From Macrostomum hystrix (taxonomy: Eukaryota; Platyhelminthes; Macrostomidae), in contig CATNEN010000030.1 in assembly GCA_950097015.1 (NCBI GenBank), forward strand, positions 417,501 to 481,500: 64,000 bases of DNA. The letters are read 5' to 3'. The notes below the pieces were generated by a model that saw only the letters and a list, made by a program, of their open reading frames with translations, did not search any database and had not been told where the DNA came from. This document shows, piece after piece, positions 47,801-58,500 of the stretch; position 1 is the first letter of the stretch; each line of letters opens with the position of its first letter. The translations under genes and the position numbers were made by a program.

Positions 47801-49091
47801 CGAACTAGGCGCTTTTGCGCACATCGCGCCGCCTCCCCTGAGCAGGCACCACACACAGCAGCACAGCCGGGGGAGGGCAGGAGGCACCCAGAATAGGCAG
47901 CAGTGTCCCCCACCCCAGCCCCACACGCACATAGCAGACCAAGCGGGGGCGGAAGGCTGATAAGAAATCAGTCCTCAGGGGGGGGCGGGTGATGAGTGTA
48001 CACTTATCCAATCGCGCTGACGGAAGTCTAGAGCGCGCAGCGGTGTACACCCGCCCTCCAGCCACCCCCCGCAAGGATTGTTAAGTCTAAGACAGGTAAG
48101 TTTTACAGGACATTATATCGAAGACAGTTTTGTTAAATCTAAGACAGTTTTGTTAAATCTAAAACAGTTTCGTTATATCTAAGACAGTTTCGTTAAATCT
48201 AGGACAGTTTTGTTAAATCTAAAACAGTTTCGTTAAATCTGGGACAGTTTCGTTAAATCTAGGACAGTTTCGTTAAATCTAAGGCAGTTTCGTTAAATCT
48301 AAGGCAGTTTCGTTAAATCTAAGGCAGTTTCGTTAAAACTAAGACAGTTTCGTTAAATCAACGACAGTTTCGTTAAATCAACGACAGTTTCGTTAAATCG
48401 AAAACAGTTTCGTTAAATCTTAAACAGTTTCATTAAATCGAAGACAGTTTCGTCTAATTCTACAGTTCCGTTTAAAAATGACATTTGCGTTTAAATTAAA
48501 ACTGTCCCGCTTTTTCTGGACAAACTTTTCCCTTAATCCTTAGGAAACAAGAGGAGAGTGAATGAGGATTTTATTTTTTAATAACTGTCTACATTTCCAA
48601 CAAAAATGGCTTCACCTTAGGTTTCTCACCTGCGCCAGGTTAGTCGGGCACATTGCGAGGCCCTGCGCGAGGGTGAGAGCGAGAAAGTGAAATGCTACTC
48701 GGCTCTGTGTCGCTGCGCCCGCGGCCCACCAATCCGGCCAGGCGACGCCGACCGGCTTCGACAGCTGGCTTTGGAAGGCCTGGTGCTGGAGCAGGCGACT
48801 CCGGTTCGAGTGCTGCACCGCCGCTCTGCGGCTATTCGCAAGCGGCGCATTCTCAGCCTCGATCTGGAGCCCCTGACTGAACCCGAAGCTGACGGCCAGT
48901 TTCGCCTGCGACTCCGCACTGAAGCCGGCGCCTACGTCAAGGAATTCGTTCACGGCGACCTGGGCCGGACCCGGCCGTCTCTCGGCGAACTACTGGGCGA
49001 TGATCGACAGTGTGACCTGCTGCTGCTTGACGTAGTAGATGTGGAACTCGACTGGCCGGATATGACCAAATCTGATGCCAATGCGGATTGA
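44828..49091 (+). CDS. PUS10: tRNA pseudouridine synthase Pus10, with an apparent frameshift
   Basis: Exons: 44828-45320, 46752-46984, 47065-47383 and 48621-49091. About 504 residues are recovered, against 529 in human. The N-terminal part has two Cys pairs (CWRCELRLRQ, VCSACLGIL). The catalytic part has MFVGGRYRKL, LPQTPWILDGARR, TSVEELISPP, then REDVDVRMLGRGRPF with the catalytic Asp motif, LLRLLNPRA, CYSALC, PVRVLHRRSAAIRKRRI and AGAYVKEFVHGDLGRTRPS. Pus10 isomerises uridine in the T-psi-C arm of tRNA. The long-frame reading of exon 3 shifts by one base just before REDVDVR; ignoring the A at 47242 restores the family sequence through to the exon 3 donor. The first recognised exon has no ATG, so a short 5' exon is missing. 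Intron 1 is full of nested mobile elements; intron 3 is a minisatellite split by a GC-rich block. Confidence 0.92.
45405..45615 (-). mobile_element. SINE-A copy in PUS10 intron 1
   Basis: GGCTGCGTATGGCTGTTCAG, ATTACCCCAGCTGATGCTGG, AGCTGGGTGAGCTGAAGC, ATCAAACCCCCGACC and TCTAACCACTAGGCTGCAG follow in SINE-A order. Modestly diverged. Confidence 0.85.
45640..45770 (-). mobile_element. partial SINE-A
   Basis: Shares GGCTGCGTACAGTAGCACAG, TCCACGGACT, GGGGGACGCCACACC and a degraded GTGAGATGAACGGATGCAA with SINE-A, and lacks the tRNA-like head. Truncated and old. Confidence 0.65.
45815..46257 (-). mobile_element. diverged SINE-A interrupted by a MITE
   Basis: Body blocks TTCAGTCCGTGGACTGGGG, TTTTACAGCTGGATGAACAG and GATTCGAACCCTTGACCTC lead to GTTTTAAC. 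The element is interrupted by a MITE and resumes as CTAGGCTAAG, the normal continuation of the head complement (TAACCACTAGGCT). Confidence 0.8.
46083..46247. mobile_element. mariner-like MITE with perfect 54-bp TIRs
   Basis: A 165-bp element. The left arm (46083-46136, starting CGAGGGGTGTTTCAAAAGTA) and right arm (46194-46247) are exact reverse complements over 54 bp, around a 57-bp AT-rich loop. A TA dinucleotide flanks both sides (46081-46082, 46248-46249), as expected for Tc1/mariner target duplication. It has no coding capacity and must have been moved by a transposase in trans. The unbroken arms indicate very recent insertion. Confidence 0.95.
46270..46647 (+). mobile_element. full-length SINE-B in PUS10 intron 1
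   Basis: Reference-quality SINE-B: GTCGGTGGCGGAGCGGTTGA head, GGGGCGCAGCCGCGGAGAG, body, TGCGGGTCTAGTGTCACC and an ATT-rich tail. It is flanked by 12-bp direct repeats AGCCCCCAAGCC at 46258-46269 and 46648-46659. Confidence 0.9.
46686..46718 (+). repeat. interstitial telomeric repeat (TTAGGG)5
   Basis: Five perfect TTAGGG units plus TTA, 33 bp, in PUS10 intron 1, 27 bp beyond the SINE-B target-site duplication and 33 bp before the exon 2 acceptor. TTAGGG is the common animal telomere unit, and the length and perfection fit telomerase-assisted break repair. Confidence 0.9.
47385..48460. repeat. 20-bp minisatellite in PUS10 intron 3, in two halves
   Basis: Units of AGTTCCGTTAAATCTAAGAC (left half, to 47715) and AGTTTCGTTAAATCTAAGAC (right half, 48085-48460), separated by a GC-rich block. 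The two halves have drifted apart in their consensus (CCG versus TCG), so the block is not very recent or the halves were homogenised separately. Confidence 0.9.
47740..48080. mobile_element. GC-rich block inside the minisatellite, possible DNA transposon remnant
   Basis: About 340 bp of very GC-rich sequence (CAGGGGGGCCCGGGGCAC at the left, CACCCCCCGCAAGG at the right) in an AT-rich array. The ends are weak inverted repeats (TTGCAGGGGGG against the complement TTGCGGGGGG). Its right half contains its own inverted repeat (GGGCGGGTG ... GTGTACAC, about 47985-48055). Identity is unclear; a hAT-like non-autonomous element is one guess. Confidence 0.4.
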
Positions 49092-51165
49092 AGCGATTGC
49101 TTGTGTGCTGCTCTTGTTTTAACCTGGTGCATTTTCTTAGAATCGTCTAGTTTAATTCAGTCTAGATTATCTATACCTTTATCTAGACCTCCGTCTAGAT
49201 ATAAAGGTGCGTGACCACCGAAGCGGAGATGATGCAGACACATTCATGTGAGGCGCAGTGCCAATTCGTGTATACGGGTATGAAATACACTAGTTCTTAT
49301 GGAAAAAAATAGACCTTCAGCCAGAACCAATGAATATCTCGACGGTCTGAATGGCTACCGACTTGATTCTTGTTTCAGAAGATGCGCAACAAAAAGTTGA
49401 CCCGTGTTCTAGAATTTCTTGTGCTTGCATTGCTCCGTTCTGGCGCAGCACAAATAATTTTCCTTTCCTCGAGGAAATTCGGTGCATTCGGCCGTTAATG
49501 TGACTGTGAACGCGAGTCTAGTCAATTATACGTGTTATATACTCTATGAGATTAGCAAAAATGGATTGATACGTAGACAAAAAATCTTAATCTACTGGAC
49601 TAGTGTGACTCTGTTGATACTGCTTGCAATACGATGTAAAAATGCATTTTTAAACTATGCTAAAATTGATACCTCTATACAAGTGTCATATAATGTCTTA
49701 TTAGAATTGTTTGTTTGTCTGGCTCAATCGCTTGTTTTGAACTGAATAAATGAAATCGAAGCATTTCTTGCACTACGCCTGTGCCTGAATGTGCTTCATT
49801 AAATTGATCCCTTACAACAATTAACCTATTTACAATTTTATTTAGTGAATGATTATCACTTCTAAGCCATAGACAGTTGAAGCGTCTATGGGTGCACAAG
49901 TGCCATAGACTTTATCTAGAGCGCTTACTAGAGCGGGTTATTATCAGTGTTTTGTATATCTGATTTTCTCAATGGATTACTGGTATTTTAATCATCTTTT
50001 GTCTATGGCTTAACTACACGTATATATATGTACCTGGTTCCATCCATTCGCATGAGATTGTGTGTAGTTAAAAGTGTGCAACTGTTGGGCCATGTAGACA
50101 CGTGATGTGGCCTTTATGTACAATATCCTACTCATTATTTGTAGCTTTTTTAACCGAGAACCAAAGCACCTTTTTGCAAAGAACCAATGCCACCCAATGC
50201 CACCTATCAGCAGCAGAAAACTATGCTAAACCCCCCTTTAGCAAAAAAACTGAGTCTCATTAGCTGGTGAGAACCAATGCTGTCATTGACAAAATTGACA
50301 AAATTTCTGCTCGAATGGTGTAAGTTTGGTGAAAATTGGTTTAGCCATTCTTTCTAAAATCAATTTTCATCAATCAATAGATGTGGCTGCGCCATTGTTT
50401 GTAAAGCTGGCTTAATCAGGCTAAGTGGCTAAGGCTCAAATTTAGATCAAAGTCGACATAAAAATCTGAGCTTTATTTACGAAAAGTTGCTCTCGTTTAA
50501 AAATGGTCATGTGATTTTGAAAAAAAAACGCAAAACATAAAAATATGTGAAGTAGAGAGGAGTAATTCAGATGAGTTTAATCAGAACAGTAAGTAGTCTC
50601 TTCAGCAACTCAGCTGCCAGAGTTGTGGAGTTGGTTATGTTTTTAAACAGCAGAAAATTCATCAGCTGACGCTCATACCTGGGGTCTCGTGGGTGAGAAC
50701 ATATTTTACAATATTTTATATAAACTTCAGACTCAGTCTGTCCAATGCTGGTGAAACTGGCTATTCAAAATTGAGAAATATATGATTTAAAATTTGATAG
50801 GAAATCGGTGAATTGCAGGTCCCAGCTTTTAGATTTGTCACATAGATTACATTGTGATATGTGTGAGCTGATACAACTGCATTTTTACTTAAACATTGCG
50901 AAATCGAAAAGCCAATAAATTGATATTTTTTTCGCAAATTGTCTTTCTTTGCGCAAAACTAAAATATCATTGACGTTTAAGAAGCCACAATGAATTGCAA
51001 TTAGAAAAAAACAAATTTTCTTCTTGTCGTCCCTATGAATCAAGAATGAATTTTTGAGACTTTCAAAACAGTGAAAATCGACCTCGACTGATTGAAAATG
51101 AAAACTATGACTATATAGGCAACGACCCAGTGTTTGACCTCAAGTCTTGAAGCTTGATAGATGAG
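49092..51165. other. intergenic between convergent PUS10 and LRR-ZU5 genes
   Basis: AT-rich. A near-palindrome (CCTTTATCTAGA, 6-base loop, TCTAGATATAAAGG) lies at about 49175-49207. AATAAA at 49745-49750 is a distant candidate poly(A) signal for PUS10. I found no minus-strand exon for a UPA or death domain continuing the LRR-ZU5 gene. Confidence 0.45.
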
Positions 51166-54100
51166 TCACATGGCATGTACTGTGTCCAGCAGCTCTTCGA
51201 CACTTTTGCATGCCTTGTACTTGCATTTGGCCTTGGTTACCACGGCAACCTTGCCGGCCAGCTGCCAGGTCCTGAGTTCGATTCCCGCCGGCGTCTGACG
51301 CCAACCGGACGTGAACGGCACGCAGGTGTCCTCGCGCAATGTCACCACCTGCAGCCTGCCCTTGATTGAGCCGCCGCCGTTGCCGCTTCCAGACGTTGGC
51401 AACGGCAAGAACAGAGTGATCTGCGCGTGCAGCGGCGACTCGGTCACCTGCTCGATGCGTACCAGGTGTCCAACCGACACCAGGTTGTCCACCGCCGGTA
51501 GCACCTGGCGTAGTTCGTCAATTAGTGGTTTATCAATGGCTTCAACTCGCATCTGCAGCTCGATGGCCTTCTCCACAGAGTTGGCGGGAAAGTGCACTCG
51601 GATGCTGGGGTCAAAGGTGGACGCGAACAGACCGCCAGCCTGGGTCACAATGAACACGTCCGGCTGGGCCTGAATCGAGTGACCGCGGCGCTGGCTAAGC
51701 GTGCGCACTGGCAGGCTCGGACTGCGGTCAATTGGAGTCTGCGAACGAAGGTCCTGACTGTTGAAAGGAGACAGGTTTTAACTTTTGTGATATACATATT
51801 TTTGTATCCTGATTGTAGATAAATAAAGTACATCGTTTTCCGTCCTCGTAATCAACTTCACAAAACTTTGACTAGACTGTAATGTATGGCGCATACTTAG
51901 ACTTAGTCTTTCGCAGTGAGCGAATGCTGCGCTTCTTCCAAGACTCGGCTGGCCGGACCATATTCTCATGCAGCAGTGTCTCAACTTCGTTGCACACGCC
52001 CAGCAGATTGTAGTCGATACGATTCTGCATCTTGATACTCGGCTGCAGCTGCTGCTGATGATGTGTCTGGGCTGGCTGGGACCTGGCGGACACAGTCGTT
52101 CGGGCCGGTCGCCTATCCTCGTCATCTGATGTAGTACTGTCCGGCGAGTTCACCAGCTGGTCAATCATGGACGCCTGGTGCAGATCTTGAATAGATGCCA
52201 CCTGTAGAGAAGCCGGGTAGCTGGTCGGATCGTACATGAAGATGTTTCCGTTTGACGGCTGCAGGGGAAGCACCTTGGTTGCCATGACAGCCGACTGTGG
52301 CGGCGGCTGAACGAAGCCTCCAACGAATGATGTCGACATAGGCGTAGGTGTCATGGCTCTACGACGACCTCCAGCCTCAGGCTCTGAGACACTTTCGATG
52401 TTGCTGTCTGGTAGGGCGGAGTGGAACGAGCGCCTGTGCTGCTGCAGGTGCCCGTTGTTGCTCGTCTGTGATGTGTTCCGCTGGGCCGCATTCCGCTTGG
52501 CTGTGCCATGCCCGCCTTTTTTTGTGGCGCCTCCGCCTGTCCCCCCTCCGATGCCATTGCCGTTGCCATTCCTAAGAAATGTTGACTGCGACTTCGAGCG
52601 CAGCTGGTTTTGACGCGTGTCGCCACGACTGGCAGCTTGCGGCCCTCCGACTGACAGCCAAGCCTTGGGTGAGACCTGAGCATGCTGGCCTTGAGGTGCC
52701 TGCAGTTGGTGCGGCTGCTGATGCTGTTGTAACTGAGGCTGCTGAGGATACGCCTGAAGATGCTGGCGCCCTCGGCTACTCGAAGCGCCACCTGTTTCCA
52801 CTTGCCCAGGTAGAACAATCGGCCCCGAGCTGATTGCGTTGCCGTTAATATTAAGGAACTCTAAATTCGCGAGCTCGTTTAGTGTCGGCGGAAGTTGAGT
52901 TAGACGATTGTTGCCTAGGTCCAATGTTCTCAGCCTCTTCAGCAGCGCAATGTCTGGTGGCAGGTAGTAAAGACGATTGTTCTGCAAGAAGAGACGCTCA
53001 AGAGAAGTTGCGTCAGACAAGCCCATGGGAACTGCCTCTAGCAGGTTGTCTGAAAGATTAAGCACCTTCAGGTTGACAAGTTTCTCGACAGAAAGCGACT
53101 TCATGCTGTTGTTAGAGAGGTTCAGTGTTTCTAGAGAGCTACAGTCGCAAGAGAAGGACAGAATCTTGTTGTCTTGCAGGAGCAGTATCTTCAGCTTTGT
53201 CAGGCGCGACAGTCGGTAGGGTACGTGGTTCAGCTGATTGCCAGACAAGTTCAGCAGCACCAGACAACGAATTCCCAGGAGCGATTCGGGCATCACTTCA
53301 AGCTTGTTCTTGGATAGGTTCAGGTCCTGAGGATTTTCAAATGCGATGGAATCCTCTGTCAAATTCAGATTGTCAGATTTGCGCATTTAGTACCTGTCAT
53401 GTGAATGTTAAAATATTTCACATCGACGGTTAATCCTTATCTTAAATGGAGGGGCAACTCTCGGACTCTCGGACTATTTTTGCAGGAATCCGCAGTGAGG
53501 CTAATTTATATGTACGCGTAATTTTGGACATAATGACAATAAGGAATGGCTTGGGGCCTGTGTCTGTGTGACTATGCACCTGCGTATAGTGTGCTCAGCG
53601 TTCAGTAGAAAGGGCATGTGGAATTCGCCTCTGGTGGCTGTAGGTCGACTACTTTTCCCTATAATTGCCACCTTTCATTGAGACGAATAAAAGCTAGACT
53701 CATACATAACTCACTGCAAACTCACCATGAGATTACGCAACTGCTGCATCTCTGGAGGTAGATCAACCAGCCTGTTCCCTTTAAGGCTCAGTTCTCTCAT
53801 CGAACGAATTGAGCAGAGTACTTCGGGCAGCACGTTGAACCGATTGTGAGCCAGATTGAGGCTTCGCAGATTCTTTAAATTCTTCATCGTAAATGGCACT
53901 CCCCATAGTTTATTGTTTTGAGCATTCAAAGTCTTCAAATTCTCCATCTGGCCAATGCCATGCGGTAGCTGCTCAAAATAATTGGATGATATGTTGAGCG
54001 CTTTGAGGTTCTTCATGTAGCCGATAGTTCCAGGCAGGGAGGATAGGTTGTTGTTGGACAGGTCCAGCTCCGAGAGCTGGTTGCAGTTCGAGATTGTGTC

Positions 54101-54403
54101 AGGCACATGCGACAGGCAGTTCAGGTAGGCGTGAAGAGTCTTAAGCCGACGAAACTGTCCGATCTGGTGGCCCAGCCTCTCGAGCCTATTCTTTGAGACA
54201 TTGAGCACTTCGACCCGGCTGAAATTGTAGGCCTCTTGCGGCAAGTCGACAATGTTCTGGGAGCTCAAGTCTAGTTCAATCAGGCCCTCCGAGTTGATTT
54301 TAACCCGGAGTCGCAGAAAGCGCTCCTGGTCCATCTCCCAGGTCACCGGACTGAAGTACGTGTCCGGATAAAGTCGGCTTATATCCGAGCGCACTAGGTC
54401 CAT
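51166..54403 (-). CDS. leucine-rich-repeat protein with PIDD1-like ZU5 domain
   Basis: Exons in transcript order: 54403-53726, 53326-51897 and 51757-51166. The junctions are consistent (ATG|GAC phase 0; AA|T phase 2) and give 899 residues. Residues 30-400 or so contain about 16 LRRs of the LxxLxLxxNxLxxLPxxI type, for example LSELDLSNNNLSSLP, and the first intron falls exactly between repeats (RNLM|DLNLSKNKL). A long disordered Gln/Ser/Gly-rich region follows, then a conserved-looking basic stretch (NLLGVCNEVETLLHENM), and a C-terminal ZU5 domain (VFIVTQAGGLFASTFDPSIR, VHFPANSVEKAIELQM, HAQITLFLPLP). The ZU5 resembles the second ZU5 of PIDD1, but there is no second ZU5, no HFS autoproteolysis site, no UPA and no death domain before the TGA. 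A scaffold role is inferred; I cannot name an orthologue. Confidence 0.84.
53555..53680 (+). mobile_element. SINE-B 3' fragment in LRR-ZU5 intron 1
   Basis: Degraded match to the SINE-B 3' half: CCTGTGTCTGTGTGACTATG, GTGTGCTCAGCGTTCAG, GGGCATG and CTGGTGGCTGTAGGTCGACT. Head and tail are lost. Old insertion. Confidence 0.55.
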
Positions 54404-54714
54404 TCCGCTTCGCTGAACTCGATCTATGATAGACTCTGTAAAGCTCTCAATTCCAGCCCGCTATGAGCTGCTGAAGTGATGCAGTCAGGCCCGCGAGGAG
54501 AAAAAAATTACTCACAACTATAGGCGTATCCTAGGCCGCAAGTGGTATTGGATTTTTACAGACCGGTTTGCGCTCTGCGCTCAGCTTTATGGAACCCCCA
54601 TAGTCCAAAGCTCTCACAGATTCCGCATTGTCCCCTGAACTCGCAGTTTCCGTCTTCAGACTCAACTCAATCAGCAAGCAGCTAGTGTCCAGTTTACCGT
54701 TGTGTTGCGGAATG
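54404..54714. promoter_or_regulatory. 5' leader and probable promoter of LRR-ZU5, with a 45-nt intron; possible divergent start
   Basis: On the minus strand a 45-nt segment (54515-54471) begins GTGAGT, contains CTGAC and ends CACTTCAG: a plausible miniature 5'UTR intron. On the plus strand ATG at 54712-54714 is followed at once by GTACGT, like a one-codon first exon of a divergent gene, but no plus-strand continuation was found. No TATA box is obvious. Confidence 0.35.
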
Positions 54715-56653
54715 GTACGTATCCTCTTTTCATTTATTCATGAGACGTGAGCAACTCAAACTTAACTACCGCCTCCCTGCACGAAGCAGGTAGTCTGTTC
54801 CCACGTTCCATCTAATTCCTGATCAATTTACTTTCCCACCGCCAATTCCCATCCCTTTAATCTCTTCACGGGCAGGAGGCCAGGGCTTCACTGCAGGAAG
54901 GCGTCCCCCGTGCATTTCTTGGCTCTCTTGATGTCCTTAAAACATAGTGGCAGTTAGCTCTAAATGTCTTCCTTATATCCTTCCTATACTTGTTTTCCGC
55001 TTATAGCCATTGATTTGAATTGTCGTAGAAAATTTAGAAGTGGTGGAATGTGAGATTGGATCGGAGCAAAATTAGACACTATATGTACGATTCTTGACCC
55101 CTTGTTGTGTTGCTGGGCAGAGTGGGATACAATTTAGTACAGCTACTTCGACGAATGCAATCTAGAACTAGTTTGGGCTGCAATTTAAATGACATTCCTC
55201 TAAAATTTTACTGCGCATTTACAATTAGGTTGTACCTTAAACACTTTTAACATCACCCAGTTTTAATAAAAGCAATGAGTCATCGAAATTGTTTTCTGCC
55301 ATGCAGCATAGCACTTCATTTCAATAAAAACCAATTAGAATGAAAATATATTTTCATTTGTGATCATTGTGATCCGGAAGACGGGTCTGTGTATCGAGAT
55401 CTGTTGTGTTACGTGCGTGATCTACTTGTATACTTAACTTATATGCATGAAATAAATAAATCGTAAATCGAGTCCATATCGGGCTACTTAATTTGTCTTC
55501 GGTGTTATATTTCTGTCATTTTCTATATGAAAAAAATTCTATCTAAAAGAGAGAAAGTAAAATTATTTCTAGGATCGATTGCTGAGATAAGTTCTGTGGA
55601 CTTTTCTCTCAGATCAAGCTGCTTTTTACGACTTTCTAAATAAAAAAGTTAACTTCTTAAAAATAAATTATACAAAAAATTTACATAGAACTTTATTGAA
55701 AAATAGTATTTTCATAGTTTATGTTTACTTGTTTATTATTTCTATAGACTATAATCTAGATAATTTGTTAGCCTGCATGAGTTTAAATTCTTTTGAACTT
55801 TCACGCTTTCCTGCAATCTATATGAGATCATCTTTCCAAAGAGGTTTCATGACATGAAGTTCACGGACTTCTTATGTCCCAGTAAGGAAGAAATTAACTT
55901 TTTGTATTAGTGGGACAACATTTTCGGGTGCAATATGTAAATGGAAAAATAAAGAAGAGGCTGTATTGAGTCTCCTCCTCCTGACCCCAATATTATACGC
56001 ACATGCAGGTAACGCATGTCGAAGTGTATGTAGTAAAATATCCGGCAAACTTTCTTGAAACTCGTAGTTCGTGGCGTTATATTCTTTTAATGCGCATTAA
56101 TATCCAAATTTTTTTTAATTAATATCCTATGTTTATCGCTGTGGCGTACACAATGGTTGTTTCCTTTTTCTAGCTATGTTCGTTTGCTTTATTTTTATTT
56201 TGTCTTAAAAGAGCTTTTCCTAAATATTTTGACAAAAGTTGTAATTTATAACATAAATTTAGAAACACATATATTATATTATTCTTTTTCATATATATCC
56301 ACTCAATGGCTAACATTTTCGATGTCCATATGACCAAATACAAAGATAAAAAACATTGAGCCAACAGTTCAGGACTTAGGCAGGAAAAAGATTCTGGATC
56401 CAGGCATAATTTTTTTGCATTTTAAATAAACTGTTAAAGAAGATTTGTGAATGAAAGTATGAAACTACAGTTATGCCTAGATGCAGGTATCATTTTCTCC
56501 ATACAATGATGCTTCAAAGTTGATGTCGGGACTTTAGTAGGGAGAATTAAAATGTGATTTAGCAACCAAGCTTGATAAAAGGCAATGCCAGTGTTAGACT
56601 GAGACTGTCAGTGTGGTAGGTGCCATGTTACTACTACTAGTGTATAATTTTTG
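54715..56653. other. intergenic, no gene recognised
   Basis: AT-rich sequence with no supported exon. A 48-bp segment at 56391-56438 (starting ATTCTGGATCCAGGCATAAT) recurs at 57049-57096 with one mismatch. Confidence 0.4.
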
Positions 56654-57120
56654 GTACCAGTCAATGCTTTTTGGTATAGCTCTTGGAGTGGGGACTGCTT
56701 TTTGGTACTATGTAGTGTATTTGAAAAGTTTGAGCTACATAATATGCACTTTAAAAATGATGTTTTTATTAGGATTTTAACAAATACTTTCAGACACCTA
56801 ATTTGATGGCATTTTGCCTTTTGGAAAGTTTCCATAAAAATAGTCTTAAAGGTATTAAAACTAATTTCTTTAGAAATCAAGTAACAAGTTTGTATTCAGT
56901 CTTGAGTCTAATCTTCAGTGACCACAGTTCTTAGTAAGCTTGTTTTCAAATTAGATAGATGTATACAGAGTAACAAAAGATAGCAAAATATTGTTTTGGG
57001 TAGGCCTACCAAAAAATACCAAAAAGCATTCCTTATTCCAGGAGCTGGATTCTGGATCCAGGCATAATTTTTTTGTATTTTAAATAAACTGTTAAAATAC
57101 CAAAAAGCACTGACTAGTAC
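56654..57120. mobile_element. inverted-repeat element, MITE-like
   Basis: The left end GTACCAGTCAATGCTTTTTG and the right end match as inverted repeats over about 24 bp with a few mismatches (the right end complements to GTACTAGTCAGTGCTTTTTG). A second, inner pair carries CTTTTTGGTA against TACCAAAAAG. The interior is AT-rich and noncoding. The target-site duplication is not clear. Confidence 0.5.
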
Positions 57121-57539
57121 TGAAATGCATGGAATCTAGTGTGGTGTATAGACAGCTATCCACAGCTGGTACAGTACTCTAGTGTTGGACTTTACTGTTT
57201 AAATGTGGCTTTTCAGAGAATATCAAACCCAAATCAGAATGGACAAATGTAGACTTTCTAAATATGAGAATTTTTGGAAAACAAAAAAGCATATTTAAAA
57301 AAGATCATACTTTCTGCTCATAAAACAGTAGCCCATGACCCTTTAAATGCAATAGCCAGTGTTTAAGAACAATTTTGTGATAATTGAGTCTAACAGATTA
57401 TACATGTAATTTCATGCATTCATTGGTTTTAGTTTAAGCTTAAATAATGACATTTGTACAGCAAATGAATATTATTTTTAAAAATAAGAAACAAACACTA
57501 AAAGTACTTCTGAAATCTAACCATCAGCAACTTCTTTTT

Positions 57540-57845
57540 TCTGTTTATGCGCAACCTCCCAAATCTTAGCCGGCCGTGCGACTTAGTTTTTGTTCTATTT
57601 ACGACTTATTATTTTTCTCATTTGCAACTTAGTTCATTTCATTGCTCTATTTACAACTTAGTTTGCTCTCATTTGCTCTCTTTTTCTCTCCCCTTTTTCC
57701 TTTTCTTCATGCCTTCCTTTTTTGTCCCTTGGTCCCCCTTTGATTTTTTTGTGCTTGGTCGATTGGTTTTTGCGACTTACCTTGCTTGGCCCTCGTTTCA
57801 CCCAGCCGGTTCGGCCGGGTCGGCCAGGTGTTGCACATGTATGTT
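57540..57845 (+). mobile_element. dispersed repeat C, copy 2
   Basis: Same order of blocks as 18918-19185, including CGCAACCTCCCAAATCTTAG, the pyrimidine-rich centre, GCGACTTACCTTGCTTGGCC and TTGCACATGTATG. It has an extra ATTTACGACTTATTATTTTT stretch relative to copy 1. Confidence 0.75.
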
Positions 57846-58441
57846 GAGAATCCTCTGAGATTGGAAGCTTAACTTTTAAGGCTTAAGGATAAAATCATCA
57901 AAACTTCTGATTTCAACAATTCTTAAAATAGCAATTTGCCAGAAACTAATTTATGTACAATTCCATTAAAATGTATTTATTTATGCGCAATTTTCTTCAG
58001 CAAAAAATATATAGTCACTTGTAATTTAAATTATAAAGTTTTGTCTTAAGATATAGTTTTTACATTATATTGTTTGCATAATTTGTAAATATATCCATCT
58101 CAAAACAAGTTGCTATTGTAGCATACAAAGGCAACTTCATTTGAAACTTTATATTAGAAGTCAATGGCAGTTTATTATTAGATATATATTAGTACACAAA
58201 TAAGAGCTTTGTAATATCATTATAAATTGCTTGCAATATTGCCAAATTGATCCCATTTTATTTACTAACACCTCAAAGGTATTGTCACAGTTGCCATAAA
58301 TTTGCATTACCAACTTATTGTTACCATTATATTTTAGATGCACTGTTGAATTCTTGATTGCCCATTTTTTCCTGCACACAATGTTTCTGTATTTTTGTAA
58401 CTGTAATGCAGTGTCGTATGTATTTTAACTATGCTTTGCAG
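57846..58441. other. 5' flank of EFL1
   Basis: AT-rich, no coding sequence. It ends in ATGCTTTGCAG at 58431-58441, an acceptor-like site in front of a 59-nt leader. Confidence 0.45.
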
Positions 58442-58500
58442 CTCGCACCTTAGCAGGGGTGCTTCTAAATCTGACACACTCTTACACCTAAAATAAACAA

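Noticed and set aside
47728-48074. Cys/Gly-rich minus-strand frames in the GC-rich block of PUS10 intron 3
   Set aside because: Frames conflict and follow from GC richness (few stop codons). There are no conserved motifs.
53327-53386. ATG at 53386-53384 (minus) as a separate start for an LRR protein
   Set aside because: A TAA codon precedes it in frame. The LRR register continues perfectly from the upstream exon (RNLM) into DLNLSKNKL if the acceptor at 53327 is used, so these 20 codons are intron.
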